From assembly GCF_000003605.2 (NCBI RefSeq), contig NW_003151765.1, positions 129,318-154,714 of the forward strand: a stretch of 25,397 nucleotides of DNA. The letters are read 5' to 3'. The DNA is from Saccoglossus kowalevskii. Lineage: Eukaryota > Hemichordata > Enteropneusta > Harrimaniidae. Shown here one piece after another: positions 1-10,566 of the stretch. The translations under genes and the position numbers were made by a program. The notes beneath the pieces are model-generated. The model was not told the origin of the DNA. It searched no databases and worked only from the letters and a program-made list of their open reading frames with translations. Positions within the stretch are counted from its first letter, which is position 1; the number at the start of each line of letters is the position of its first letter.

Positions 1-373
1 TTCCGCGACTGATGAATATCGAAGTACAACTTTCATAAAAAAAGGTAATTAATTCTCCGATAATTTTCGATCTAAAACTTCGATAGTTAGGCAATCGGAG
101 GATTTAAGCTTGGAACCACATCCAACAGACACGGATATTGTCAAATAATTGTCGAAGTATTAGAATGATACAATGGGCAACATTGTTTGATAATTCTCTG
201 ATAATTATCCGATAACATTATGCAAGATACCGCCTTCACAGACTTTCGAGCATCATGGCCGGACTACACTACAGTTGGATTTCCAGTATTAACCCACAGG
301 ACATCCTGGTTATATCAAGGTAGTAAAAGGTCACGCACGGCTATCAGATTAAGTTTGACACAAGTATACTGTG
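1..373. other. No gene seen, left edge
   Basis: AT-rich sequence with two loosely similar stretches around 51-71 and 191-212 (both contain TCTC[CT]GATAATT). A 60-codon open frame at 220-402 has no domain-like character and runs into the short repeat at 374. I see nothing else. Confidence 0.5.
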
Positions 374-435
374 TGTCGGAACATAGGGGTGTCGGAGTAT
401 AGTGGTGTCGGAACATAGATATGTCGGAACATAAA
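374..435. repeat. 16-bp tandem repeat, about four units
   Basis: Units begin at 374, 390, 406 and 422, each starting TGTCGGA and continuing with ACATAG or GTATAG. The exact 16-bp spacing is visible by eye. The second unit differs most (GTATAG). No function is apparent. Confidence 0.8.
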
Positions 436-948
436 GCAGTCCCCACTTCTCAGACACCCCCTGTTCGCGCAAGCGCGGACATTGGCCGCTTACGCGGACA
501 CAAAAGTGTCCCCCTCACTTTTCAGAATGGATCGACGCTCCTGCAAATCTTCTATGATTTTTTTATAATATCATTAATTCAGTCCAGCGGTTAGATAGGT
601 TATTTATTAGAGACGCTTGGGGGACCCAAATTGACGATGTAAATCACTCCGGTGACGGACAATCGGCGATAATAGCCATGGGGTGAGGGTCTGAATTTCA
701 AAAACATATTTCATATATAGGCTATAGTTTAGGGTATATAAATATAATAACATGCTATGTAGTGAAAAGTAAGTACTCCAGTTTTGTTCTTATTTTCTTT
801 TAGTTTCATCTTTTCAGATTTATGAGTCCGGGTGATGAGTAGATTCTACCTATAACTGAATAAATTTATTAACAATTTGGTCTCTGACGGGATATACAAA
901 ATCACTATTTGGTCTATAATGGCTTATGGTTTTTGAAGTGAAAATGGT
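436..948. other. Non-coding, downstream of the minus-strand ORF
   Basis: No supported gene. It includes a GC-rich patch at about 460-515 with repeated GCGCGGAC/ACGCGGAC words, then AT-rich sequence. It would be the 3' flank of the minus-strand gene at 949-1521; TATTTATATACCC-like runs near 735-745 are not convincing signals. Confidence 0.4.
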
Positions 949-1521
949 CTATGATGGGGTCTGGGGTTTTACTTCCCGGCCGCACACCCCTGTCAAACTG
1001 AAAGGCCAGTGTCTCCCCCGGGACCCTATCTTTCTCAGGGTTTCGCTAATAATATTTAACTCCCTACCTTTTGTAGGTTCGTCGTTTTCAGAATCACTAT
1101 TTGCATCTACCGGCCAGCTGGAGGTCTTCACATAGCTTCCCACACGCCATTGCTGTATAACTTTTTCAATCTCCCGTTTGAATGCCATACCATTGCGAAC
1201 TGTGACACAATGGCCATCGATTGATGTTATTCGGCGGACCCTACTATCATCGAGGCACTCCAGTTTTCGAACAACAATTTTCTCGATAATATCTAAACTC
1301 TCCAGCAATTTGTACAGGTAAAGACGTCTGTTCCCAGCGTAGACTCGCCATGTCCCGTCCAGTTGTTTAAACACAGCAATCTCTTGCAGCGAACTGGGTG
1401 TTATATTTCCGTGAAGTAGTTGCTGGAGTGTAGATACAAGCGGTGTACCATCTTTGAAACAGTCCTGTATTAAATCCTTCGAGTACCGAATGTCGGAAGG
1501 CTTCAGCTCTACAAACCTCAT
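949..1521 (-). CDS. ParB/sulfiredoxin-like fold protein, intronless
   Basis: An uninterrupted 190-codon frame, ATG at 1521 and TAG at 949-951. The N-terminal 90 residues have the layout of the ParB/sulfiredoxin fold as found in small animal and protist proteins: a short beta element near residues 6-12 (LKPSDIR), a YSKDLIQDCFKDG helix, a central hydrophobic strand followed by DGTWRVYAGNRRLYLYKLLE (residues 55-74), where the NRRL pair takes the place of the ligand-binding loop, then a beta strand IVVRKLE. Residues 91-190 are polar and low in recognisable motifs, with an acidic patch SDSENDE near 142-148. I know of no assigned role for this animal variant; nucleotide or phosphate binding is only implied by the fold. 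The GC-rich stretch at 1630-1800 lies upstream and could be its promoter. It could also be the single coding exon of a larger gene. Confidence 0.5.
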   Translation of the reverse strand: MRFVELKPSDIRYSKDLIQDCFKDGTPLVSTLQQLLHGNITPSSLQEIAVFKQLDGTWRVYAGNRRLYLYKLLESLDIIEKIVVRKLECLDDSRVRRITSIDGHCVTVRNGMAFKREIEKVIQQWRVGSYVKTSSWPVDANSDSENDEPTKGRELNIISETLRKIGSRGRHWPFSLTGVCGREVKPQTPS

Positions 1522-2029
1522 ATTATTTCCGATTAAACAGTTGCTGCGTTTACACTCAGAAAACTAATACATTACTAAAGTGTTAGTAGTCTGAGGTTTA
1601 CACGGCAGCATTTAGCCTGACATGTAGACGTGAGTATGCCCTCGCCGGCCGAACGGCATCAGTGTGTTGGGTTTGAAGCACTGCGGAGGGCGCAACGCAC
1701 GCGACCTCGGCAGGCTGGGCAGCAGTTTTTACAGTCAGGCCATGGAGGTAGGAGGTCAGGCCGAACGAGAGCCGAGATATGCCAGAGCCGAACGAAACAT
1801 GTACAGCGACCTAAAATATTTAGTAATAATAATAATAACTTTATTACGCAACTTAACCGTCTGTGGGTTTAGTAAGGTAAAAAATGATTACAAAAGACAA
1901 ATAAAACAAGACACACTGAACGCTAAAAAAATACACTGAAATTCAACAAAAGAAAGAAAGAAAAATTAGAAAACCTCTGAAAAATTGATTAAACAGCAGC
2001 AAGGTTCTCCCAGACCACAGTTACATATT
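1522..2029. other. Intergenic, GC-rich patch then AT-rich
   Basis: Bases 1630-1800 are unusually GC- and CpG-rich for this window, with repeated GCCGAACG words, and lie just upstream of the minus-strand ORF at 949-1521, as a promoter would. An (AAT)5-like run at 1822-1838 follows. Short overlapping open frames at 1630-1939 look incidental. Confidence 0.4.
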
Positions 2030-2365
2030 TTAACTTTGAACAATTGTATTTTTTAAATAATATGATAAAGCCATATTATTTCCCATTATTTTCACGAAGC
2101 TTTCCATTCTGAACAACTCATTAATTTTTATTTTAAAATACTTCAAGACATGTTTGATCTCTACTTCATAGAAATTGCAATCTAAGATTTCATCTTCAAT
2201 TTGATCTGAATTGGATTTTTTGCAAGTTCTTTCATTTTCTGGGGGGTTTGGTTTACTCTTGCTTCCCAATTTAATTCCAAGGTTGTGGTCACTGAGCCTG
2301 AACTTTGCTAACACTCTACGTTGGCTGAAGTTTTTCATTTCATTTAAATAGTTTTCCAATAGGTG
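2030..2365 (-). pseudogene. LINE ORF2 C-terminal segment
   Basis: The frame reads NYLNEMKNFSQRRVLAKFRL, then SDHNLGIKLG, then PENERTCKKS and IEDEILDCNFYE. This follows the conserved LINE C-terminus (RxxLtKFRxSxHxLxIExG ... ERxCxxC ... IEDExHFLxxC). A CK-S replaces the usual second cysteine, and the residues between IEDEI and LDC are shortened, so the zinc-knuckle-like part is damaged. Confidence 0.75.
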
Positions 2366-2720
2366 ATTTTCCGAACAATTGCGAGATCTCGCGAGATGCA
2401 TGAAAGACGCGCGTCGAACGTCTGCCGCAAAAATCGAACGATTTGATTTTGAACTAGAATTTCTTTATTTCGCAGCTTACATTGACCGGCCGATCTTCCA
2501 CAGAGGAATATTGCTTCCGAATACCCTTACTTAATCGAAATTGTCTATCATCAAATGTGGACAGCACATTATTTAAAGCATAGAAATGTCCCCGAAATAC
2601 TTTCGCGTTTGTCGAATCCCACGCGATGTTTGACGCGACTACGACGCTATGACCTTTGTTTGTCCTGTTTTTACGTTCGATTTCACGCATAACGCGTGAT
2701 TCTCGCAGTGTACGGAAAAT
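2366..2720. mobile_element. Candidate small inverted-repeat element nested in the LINE
   Basis: The left end, ATTTTCCGAACAATTGCGAG (from 2366), is mirrored on the other strand at 2720-2701 as ATTTTCCGTACACTGCGAGA, an imperfect terminal inverted repeat of about 20 bp. The roughly 355-bp interval separates two halves of the LINE C-terminal region that should be adjacent, so it looks like a later insertion. No clean target-site duplication is visible (AGGTG left, GGTCT right). The 78-codon frame inside (2454-2690) resembles nothing I recognise. Confidence 0.5.
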
Positions 2721-3043
2721 GGTCTATTCAAAAGTTTGTTTAAACATTTTTTATTTAACTGTTTTCTCCATGATTGAATAAATTCATTTGTTAGCTTAGT
2801 TTTTACAACATTGGTTAGTTGATTTATAACATTGTTGATCTTGTAAGTTTCTTTTATTTTAGACAATTTATTTTCTCCAAAAATTGTTTTTATTTGAGTA
2901 ATCCAGGCAGAATTATGTTGTATTTCCTTTAATGCACATTTTAATATGTGATTTTCAGGAAGCAAATTTATTCTGTACCAGTATTTAACCTTTGAAACCA
3001 TTGCATTTATTCTTACTGGTAATCTACCTAGTACACCCCTCAT
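2700..3043 (-). pseudogene. LINE ORF2 post-RT segment
   Basis: In a shifted frame overlapping the end of the RT piece by four bases, the residues RGVLGRLPVRI then KVKYWYRI then WITQIKTIF match the post-RT region of LINE ORF2 proteins (family pattern GxLGRxPl..I..KYWxRl). The match ends near NRPFSVHCEN, where the inserted inverted-repeat element begins. Confidence 0.7.
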
Positions 3044-4044
3044 ACCAACTGATGGTGTAAATTTACTAACACAATAAAACGATAATAATTAATACAAACT
3101 TGCTCTAGGTTATTTGTGTCATTTGTTAGTTCACCTGCCCAAATTTCTGGCCCATACTTTAGAATGGGTGTAACAAAATGATCAAATAATTTTAAACAGA
3201 ATGAAGTTGAAATCATTTTATGACTCAGTATAGTTTGTCTAATGGCAAATAATGTCTTCATTGCTTTATTGTTTAGCATACAATAGTTTGTTTTAAATTT
3301 TCCATTCGGAGTGAATATCATACCCAAATAACAGAACTCCTTGACTGGTGTTATGTTTTTACCATCTATAATAAAAGTTTGATTTTTCAGTATTCTGTTA
3401 CTTGTGTTGAATATCATCACTTTGGTTTTCTTAACATTCACATCAAGATTCCAGGTTTTACAATAGTCTGCTAATTTATTCAGACAATTTTGTGAACCCT
3501 CTGCAGTCTGTGAAAACAAAACAAGATCGTCTGCATATAAAATAGAGTTTAAGGGTTTATCACCAATCATGATTGGTGTATCACCACTTTTACCAAAATG
3601 ACCTGGAAGATCATTGATGAATATGTTAAAAAGGGTGGGTGAGATATTACAACCCTGTTTCACACCACATGTGCACTGAAAACCTTCTGTTAAATCATTT
3701 GACATCTTTACCTTGTAGTTTATGTTATTGTACATGGATTTAATGATTTCATAAATGTTACCATTTATTTCTAAATTTTGTAATTTTAGGAATAATGCCT
3801 TTCTCCAGACGCTGTCGAAAACTTTTCTGAAATCTATAAAACATGAGTACATGCGTTTTGGTTTATCAGAATTTTTTCCTTGAGTGCTGTACAATGTTTT
3901 ATCTATAGCTGTTTTAAGTAAAAATATATCATCTGTTGTGCGTCTCTGTTTTTTGAAACCAAACTGTACTTGTGTCAGTAAATCATTTTTTTCCAAATAA
4001 GATGTCAGCCTTTGATTTAATATGCTGGTAAATAATTTGGCCAT
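3040..4044 (-). pseudogene. LINE reverse transcriptase palm and thumb fragment
   Basis: A 334-codon frame. Visible RT motifs in order are AKLFTSILNQRL (residues 2-13), QFGFKKQRRTTDD (27-39), CFIDFRKVFDSVWRK (motif A, catalytic Asp in FID), GVKQGCNISPTLFNIFINDL (motif B), ILYADDLVLFSQ (motif C, YADD), and NVKKTKVMIF plus EFCYLGMIF (thumb side). In an intact element it would copy RNA into DNA at a nicked target. The first methionine is internal to the family alignment: upstream in the same frame EGRIIC continues the match before a stop, so this is a fragment of a longer ORF, not a gene. Confidence 0.88.
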
Positions 4045-4063
4045 ACAAATAATTCTCCCCTCA

Positions 4064-4375
4064 TTAGAATATGATTAAATATTTTAGTAAAGATTTGTTA
4101 ATTAAATTATTATCAATTTTAAGCATTTCATTTGTGATGCCATCTTCCCCTGCAGACTTATTATTTTTCAAATTTGTTATTGCATTAATAATTTCAGACT
4201 TTTTAATCTCTTCGTTCAACACTGCATTGTAGTTTTTTAAGTTCTCCTTTGCTAATAAGTCTTGGTCAGTTTTATTACTATTAATGTTATTATTATTATA
4301 TAGCTTATTAAAGGGATCCATAAAAGTTTCACTTGTTATAATGGCATCAGATTTTCTATTTTCTGCATTTCTCAA
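4064..4375 (-). pseudogene. LINE reverse transcriptase, fingers fragment
   Basis: A 103-codon remnant. Its C-terminal half carries the LINE RT block around NNKSAGEDGITNEMLK (LKNNKAxGxDGIxNEmlK in family members), preceded by a LNEEIKKSEIINAI helix. The following conserved stretch (usually WxxGxIxPIxKxGDxxxPxNYRGI) is missing before the next piece starts at 4044, showing a deletion and frameshift. Confidence 0.8.
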
Positions 4376-4581
4376 ACGTTTTAGTACTGACCAATACTAC
4401 GCAGATTGTTGTCACCCATTTCCTGCAACTGTTTTTTTCTTATTTTTGACTATTTTTTTGTAATGTTTTTGAATGTACAGTAAGTATGTTTAACAATACA
4501 ATTGTTTGGCTGATGAGATAATGTTTTTGCCAGTTTTATAAGTTCTCCTCTGACTTCATTGCACGTTTTATCAAACCAAGG

Positions 4582-6967
4582 CAATTAGTATGAAAACTAG
4601 TAGCTTCGTGATAAGTGGCTTTCGCAATGAATTGGGCTTTGTCGCAGTAATTGGTCCTTTCATCAGAGTTGAGAATTTATGTTTATTGCGTCATTACCAA
4701 CTAGTGTTAATCGTTTCGTGTATATTGTACCTTTGTATAGATTGTGACATTGCTTGATATAGATAGTTAAATTGCTTTGTATAGATTGAAACATTGATTT
4801 GTGTTTGCTTTGTATTGTCTTTCGTAGTTCAAAATACCATCCTTAGGAGCTGTTAATTTTTCCTTATAATTTGTACAGTTGCTTTGCCAGGAGCTCCTAA
4901 ATAAGACCCATGATCTGATATTGCCCCCTAGTTTCTTACTTAGACCATGGAGGTAAAAAAGGAGTCACAGCCAAAATAATGATATGCATTCCCATATGAA
5001 AATGATCTATTTCAATACACCATTGTGTAACACACTGGAGATTACCACAATTATGCTGGCTTTGCTTGCAGGCCAAAATGTACAAATTCTCAAAATGCAG
5101 TGTTTCATATGGCTAATTTTCTTGTCTAATTATGCATAAATAAGCATAATTTGAGTATTATCATTGTTAGCCACAAACAATCACACACAAATAGAACATT
5201 GGCTAGATAACCTTTGAAACTTTCAGCCACTTACCCGGTTTATTAGTCATTTGTGTATCCGGAGAGTGGCAGAGAAAATATGCACTTTCAATACATATAT
5301 ACGTAACACATAGGATACAAACGCAGCCTAAGAATTGACTTAATAAAAAGTTAGATAAATACAACTCACCAATTCTGGTTTTCTGGATGATTCTTCTGAA
5401 TATTTATGTGGGATGTGGTGCTTCACAATACTGCTGAAATAGTTAGTAAAAAAACTTCATTTCTTTCCATGAATTCTAGTAATTATCACAGCAAAATCAG
5501 ATTTCAGTGCTCTATGGTCTGATGCTCTAGGAGGAAATCGCCGTAATACAGTGAACGATCGGATCCCTTTAGTATGGTGAATACTAACGCTTACAAGTTT
5601 GTAATACCGCCCTCTCGCGAGCAATTCTGCATGACCCCTGTTATGGTGAAAATGTGTCAACTATCCTGAAGCCTTATCACGCTGTTGATCCGTGAAGGCA
5701 TTGCTAGACGTGTTAAAGTGTGTTGATAAACAACAGATCACACGATGTGTACCAGTATATGGTGTTAATGACTACGTATACCCGGGCTGGATTCGGCATA
5801 TCTGTGTTGGTATAAGCATAGTACATCAATGGTTTAACGTATGCTAGTATATGAAACATACATACAGGTAAACATTCAATACATAAAGCCAGTATTTGCC
5901 GTAGAATACGTTGAATGATATATACATGCTGTTTTAGCGATTTCACGTAAATTGCTCTAATGTTAATTAACTAAACTGACAACACTCATATTATAAGTGT
6001 AGACTGTGTTTGTCATGCTAGTACGATGACGTATGTGTAAAGCGTAAGCGTGACACAGATGCGGTGAGTGTTGTATAGTACGGATGGCTTCCGCTTTACT
6101 TACTGTGCTTTATCGGTGATTTAAAGTACCATTCCGTAATATATGGCTGTGATATAGCGTTAGTCTGAGATATAACGAAATACAATAGCGGTGCAGACAC
6201 CACGTGATTTCGCTTCACAGTGGCTTTTGTTCAAACCACGGTTACGAGGAACCGTGTTCAAACGCAGTGAACGCAGGTCGGGTAGATAATAAAAACTGCC
6301 GTGACCCTACACTACGAGGAAGTAACACTAATTACGCTTCGATTCTTGGAAAGTATAACGTCATATATTTCCGCTAATATATAACCAGTCGATGGTAATC
6401 ATGCAACGTATGCGATAGTAACTGGAGATTCAAATTTCACCAAAATTATGTTTAATTACAGAAGCAGATCACCACAGAGAATGCCGGTTAGCATCCCCCT
6501 TATGTGTACATTGTTTGTACGAGTGGTTGGCGACGTCAGAGATCTGTGGCAGGTAGCATGTCTGGTAACCTGCCTTGTGTTTGGATATGGGGTCCTTTGC
6601 TGGAAATTTCCCAAACACACAGAGGAGGAGACCGTTGTACACACACCTTGTGAGTATGGGGCTAATACTAAATCGTGATAACAAGGAAGTGAAAATATAA
6701 ACGACTGAAATGTCCTATAGTGATAGTAGACTTCACACAAAAGCCCGTCTAAAAAAGTTCTTATTTTATTCGTAACGGAAAAAATAAAAAACGGAATTTA
6801 TTCATCGTTGTATCAATATGTTTAACGAAAAACGTGTGGTCAATATATAATATTGTTGCAGTGATATGGTGTTTTGTCATTTACCGGAGTGATTGGGAAA
6901 TACTTCAACGCGACACCTCAAAATTTCGTTAAACTCTTATTCACAGGGTAAAGCAATACGATTCACA
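4582..6967. other. Long stretch without a supported gene
   Basis: AT-rich DNA. Short open frames at 5457-5660 (minus), 5713-5946 (minus) and 6448-6678 (plus) have no recognisable domain. The plus frame at 6448 has one hydrophobic stretch (LWQVACLVTCLVFGYGVLCW) but no exon signals or relatives I know. A phrase ACCGCCCTCTCGCGAG near 5608 is of the sort seen in dispersed repeats of marine invertebrates; I cannot define its ends. Confidence 0.5.
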
Positions 6968-7508
6968 GTCAATTCGTCCCAACACATTCGTCCCACAAGT
7001 CGATTCATCCCAATTCACATTCGTCCCACGAGTCGATTCGTTCCAATTCACATTCGTCCCAATTCACATTCGTCCAATTTATTTAATTTTTGGTCAGCAT
7101 TACGATCTTGAGCAGGGTCAATTTCTATGCCAACTGTTACTGACACGCTAATTAATAACTCCACGTTGCGTGAACGGTGTATTTGTATTTATTTATTTAT
7201 TTATTAACTAATAACTCTACGTTGCGTGTACGGTGTATTTGTATTTATTAACTAATAACTTGAACGGTGTATTTGTATTTATTAACTAATAACTTGTACG
7301 TTGCGTGTAAGGTGTATTTGTTTTTATTAACTAATAACTCTACGTTGCATATAAGGTGTATTTGTATATAACGTCGGCAAAAACAGTGCGTGGGACGAAT
7401 CGACTTTGGGACGAATCAACTTGTGGGACGAATCGACTTGGGACGAATTAACTTGTGGGACGGAACGACTTGGGACGAATGTGATTTGGGACGAATCGAC
7501 CGTCCCCC
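6968..7508. mobile_element. Foldback-type element with repeat-built inverted arms
   Basis: The left arm (about 6968-7076) contains seven copies of ATTCGTCCCA or close variants, separated by CACAAGTCG- or ACAC-like spacers. The right arm (about 7391-7508) contains seven copies of the reverse complement TGGGACGAAT with the same spacers. The arms are thus inverted repeats made of short tandem units, as in foldback transposons. The centre holds a 45-bp minisatellite (7150-7369). No coding capacity is present. Exact ends and target duplications are not visible. Confidence 0.7.
7150..7369. repeat. Minisatellite of about 45 bp, five partial units
   Basis: The phrases CTACGTTGCGTGTACGG, TGTATTTGTATTTATTAAC and TAATAACT recur about five times head to tail. 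One unit carries an expanded TTTA run (about 7190-7204), and one lacks the CTACGTTGCG part. It sits between the two inverted arms of the foldback element. Confidence 0.8.
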
Positions 7509-8092
7509 AAGCAATACGAGTCGAATTCAATATTTCCATTACTGAGCATTTCACTGCGCATATGTGCATTACAAGAAATACATTACCGTTATATATATAA
7601 TTTGAACCATATCCCACTGGAAACTCGCTAAATTATATAGGGTTTATTAGAATTCGCATCAATAATGATATGTGAAAAGTTCACTATAGAAACCAGTACA
7701 AAGATGCAAATTGTGCATGTCATTTTCGACTTTTGTTTCTGAGGACTGTTTATTAACCGTAATTCTTGTTTTCAAATCAGTGTGGCAGCATGACAGACTA
7801 ATTATTGTGCTATAGGTTGTCTCGAACCAATTCGCCTGGCCAAGAAAGTCCGGCACAGTATTCACTCGACCACAATGAATGCACGTAGAAAAGACGGGTC
7901 TTACACTGCTTAGTACAAATGGCTAACACTGGCATTCTAACAAATCCCTAACAGAATAAGTCTGTACATGTAGGTAATGACAACATTGATGTAACCTCTG
8001 CGAAGTTTTCATGTACAAACTGCGTTATATAGGCGTATGTACTATCTTATCGAATAGCTGACGCAAAAGTCGAGACTAATGCAGTCCATCCA
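7509..8092. other. Upstream flank of the RHIM/TRADD-N gene
   Basis: No gene is supported here. The last in-frame stop before the chosen start is TAG at 8030-8032, and no other ATG lies between it and 8093. The promoter is presumably in this interval, but no NF-kB- or interferon-type site is obvious by eye. Confidence 0.4.
8026..8032 (+). promoter_or_regulatory. Possible TATA box
   Basis: TATATAG lies about 60 bases before the first methionine of the RHIM/TRADD-N gene. If used, transcription would begin near 8056-8062 with a very short leader. AT-rich DNA gives such matches by chance. Confidence 0.25.
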
Positions 8093-8303
8093 ATGATGAC
8101 ACCGTCGCGGAAGAGTAAACGGAAACGAAAAAAGAAATCTTCAAAGGATCCACAATTCAAGAATACACATAGAAAAGATGGGACGTCCAGTATACCTGAC
8201 AAGCTGCAGGACCATAACAAGCCGCCAATAGTTGCTAATGTCACCAAAAGTAGAAATGTTATAGTAGGGAATCACAATATCATGAATGTTAACATAAATT
8301 CTG
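8093..8303 (+). CDS. Exon 1: basic N-terminus and RHIM-like motif
   Basis: Encodes residues 1-70 plus one base, ending at donor CTG|GTAAGT. The N-terminal [15 protein letters not shown] could act as a nuclear-localisation or acidic-membrane-binding patch. Residues 55-68 read [14 protein letters not shown] and fit the RHIM layout [IV]-Q-[IV]-G-x-x-N-x-[ML] except that the glutamine is isoleucine. The motif is preceded by a proline-containing linker (HNKPPIV) typical of a disordered tether. Confidence 0.75.
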
Positions 8304-10472
8304 GTAAGTCAAGTAACTGGAGACTCATTTTCAGTTGGTTATAACCTCATTCTTCGAGGTTACGCTAAAACATAATATTAACATCACGTTTGGGTAATGT
8401 GGGTTGTCGTTTTTAATGCCGGTTGTCTGCGGTAGAGGTATTAAAACGTATTACGCAAAGACCTATGGGAAAAAGAATGTCCTGCCGGAACGCAGCCGAG
8501 CGTTTTGGCCATTTTTGGGCGTGATTACTAGTATTAGATTTCAGTTGCGCCACTAACGGTGCGAAAGCATGTTTTAAACTACTAGTACTATCAGTACTAC
8601 CAGAGGTACATTACTTGGGGTTTGCAACGCGCATAGTACTGTATGGTGACATCACAGTCAGCCGGCGCACACGTGATAATAAAATAAATACGATATTTAC
8701 TATATGGGGGCCGCCATCTTGAATGCAGCATAAAACTAAATAAGAGACAAGTTGTGAAACGCGTTTTTCAGATTCCTACAAATCAGGACAAAAATACCAA
8801 TCTTTCACAAAAATACGATCCGTTGGGGTTATATTAAGCCAACCGATAACAAAATTCGGCCGAATTCGGCGTTTTTGTGTGGAAAAATCCCTTACATACG
8901 AACACCTAGTTACACGATGAACCTAGAACACTAAGCCGGGGTATTTGAAACCGAAATTGTCATCTAAGTGTAAGCCGTCGCTGATTGGCTGCTGAGCTGG
9001 AATGACAATTTTTGGTTTCAAATACCCCTGGAAAGTGTTCTATGTTCTTCGTGTAAAACAAAAGTGACATGTGTACCAACCTGAACACACTTTCTGTTGC
9101 ATGATTTCATATTTATGAACATCACCGTATTTATTTCGTAAAAAATCATAAAGTTTATACGCATATAATCTTTGTTTGACCAAAATGTGGTGAGTCACCA
9201 CATTTTTTATGCAAATTACAGACATATGCAAATTACGGTGTGACAGTGGTGAAAACCCGAACGAGAGGAACGGAAGTGAGGGCGCCGCCAGTGTTTGAAG
9301 TGTGCCTTCTGACATGACACAGGCGGTTTGTAATAAAACATGTATTACCACATTCGTAGTAAAAAATGTAATACATCGAAAATGTACAGTTATAGTTATA
9401 GTTATCGTAATCCGTCATGTCGTGAGCAGCTAATTTGATCCACCTGGACATCCCAGTATCCTAGTTACCTCGGGCATGCGCATTCGAAAGCGAGATTGAA
9501 ACGGGATCTTGGTATCATGTCACCGTAGTTGCAAACCCCAAGTAATGTACCTCTCGTACTATATATATATATTCGTTTAACCTCCTCTCATTAGTAAATA
9601 GCGCCCTCACTCCACAATATTTAGAATGAGTGGTTGGTCAAAAGTTTGATGAGTCAGGTGCATCTATTGGCTAAGCTTGTTGTACATAAATGCAAATGAG
9701 TATACCATTAATGCTGTAGGGTGTACTGGGAGGGGTGGAGGATTTCATGTTTGTAATGACTGGTTGTAATGCGGTATCTCGTTGTTTTCAAGATGCAGCC
9801 TGATATTTGTTGCTTTCTTGGTTGTTCAATTGTGGCTAAAATTTGTGTGGTGAGTGGAAGATGTGTTTATTGTTTGTTGAGTCATTATTTAGATACCCTG
9901 CAGCTTGAAATGGTATGGTCCAAATCCAAATTCGATATGGTGGTGTTGAAAATCTGTGCGATATGGCAGTGTCATCTAAAACCAGCATCAAAATGATTTC
10001 TGTTTATTTATTTACTGTTGTAGATCCTGAGAACTAGCCATTGAATATGATGTCGGGAATAAATGGTTTTCTGAACAAGCTTTATTAATTATTGCTGGCA
10101 ATATTCCAGTATGAATTGGGAGCAAACTGTGACACCAAATCTAGTCGTTGTATTGTTATGCTTCTAAAATATTTTTCTTTAAATAAAATAAATTAAATAG
10201 AAATATCATGTGTATTTTTGTATGTGGAAACATGGCTTGCCCACTAAAAAATATAAAGAAGTGTGGTCTGCAGCTCTTTTTTTTTTAATTTTTTTTATTT
10301 GTGAAAAAAAACTGGAGTGTAAACAATAAAACACTCACAGTGCAAGGCTAGCTCACCAACATGTCTATTCTCTTGCTTGAGTGTGAAAGTACATGGTTTA
10401 GTGACTACCTCTTATATTTTTAAATTTTAGATTTTTTTTTTATTTGGGATGGTTCTTCTATAAAAATAGAAC

Positions 10473-10566
<94 letters not shown>

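Larger units (their letters stand above)
2030..4581 (-). mobile_element. 5'-truncated, decayed LINE (non-LTR retrotransposon)
   Basis: Reading right to left, the minus strand shows the parts of a LINE ORF2 in order. A pre-RT segment near 4581-4385 begins PWFDKTCNEVRGELIKL and holds in-frame stops. The fingers segment (4375-4064) has NNKSAGEDGITNEMLK. The palm and thumb (4044-3040) have the YADD catalytic motif. A post-RT region follows (3043-2700, then 2365-2030). The endonuclease half expected upstream is absent, so the copy is 5'-truncated. The RT is cut by stops and by loss of about 40-50 residues between 4064 and 4044. A separate inverted-repeat element appears inserted at 2366-2720. The clade cannot be fixed by eye. 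The copy is inactive. Confidence 0.85.
8602..9554. mobile_element. MITE-like element, perfect 27-bp terminal inverted repeats
   Basis: AGAGGTACATTACTTGGGGT followed by TTGCAAC at 8602-8628 is repeated exactly in inverted orientation at 9528-9554. After a 14-base offset the similarity continues (ATGGTGACAT at about 8643, inverse ATGTCACCGT near 9517). The roughly 950-bp body has no transposase. It contains a second large inverted repeat (8910-9058) and short palindromes. GTACTA occurs within a few bases outside both ends, but no exact target-site duplication abuts the repeats. It lies wholly inside intron 1. Confidence 0.8.

Noticed and set aside
6448-6678. 76-codon frame with one hydrophobic stretch, possible membrane protein
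   Set aside because: No splice signals, homology or regulatory context; overlapping frames of similar length exist on the other strand.
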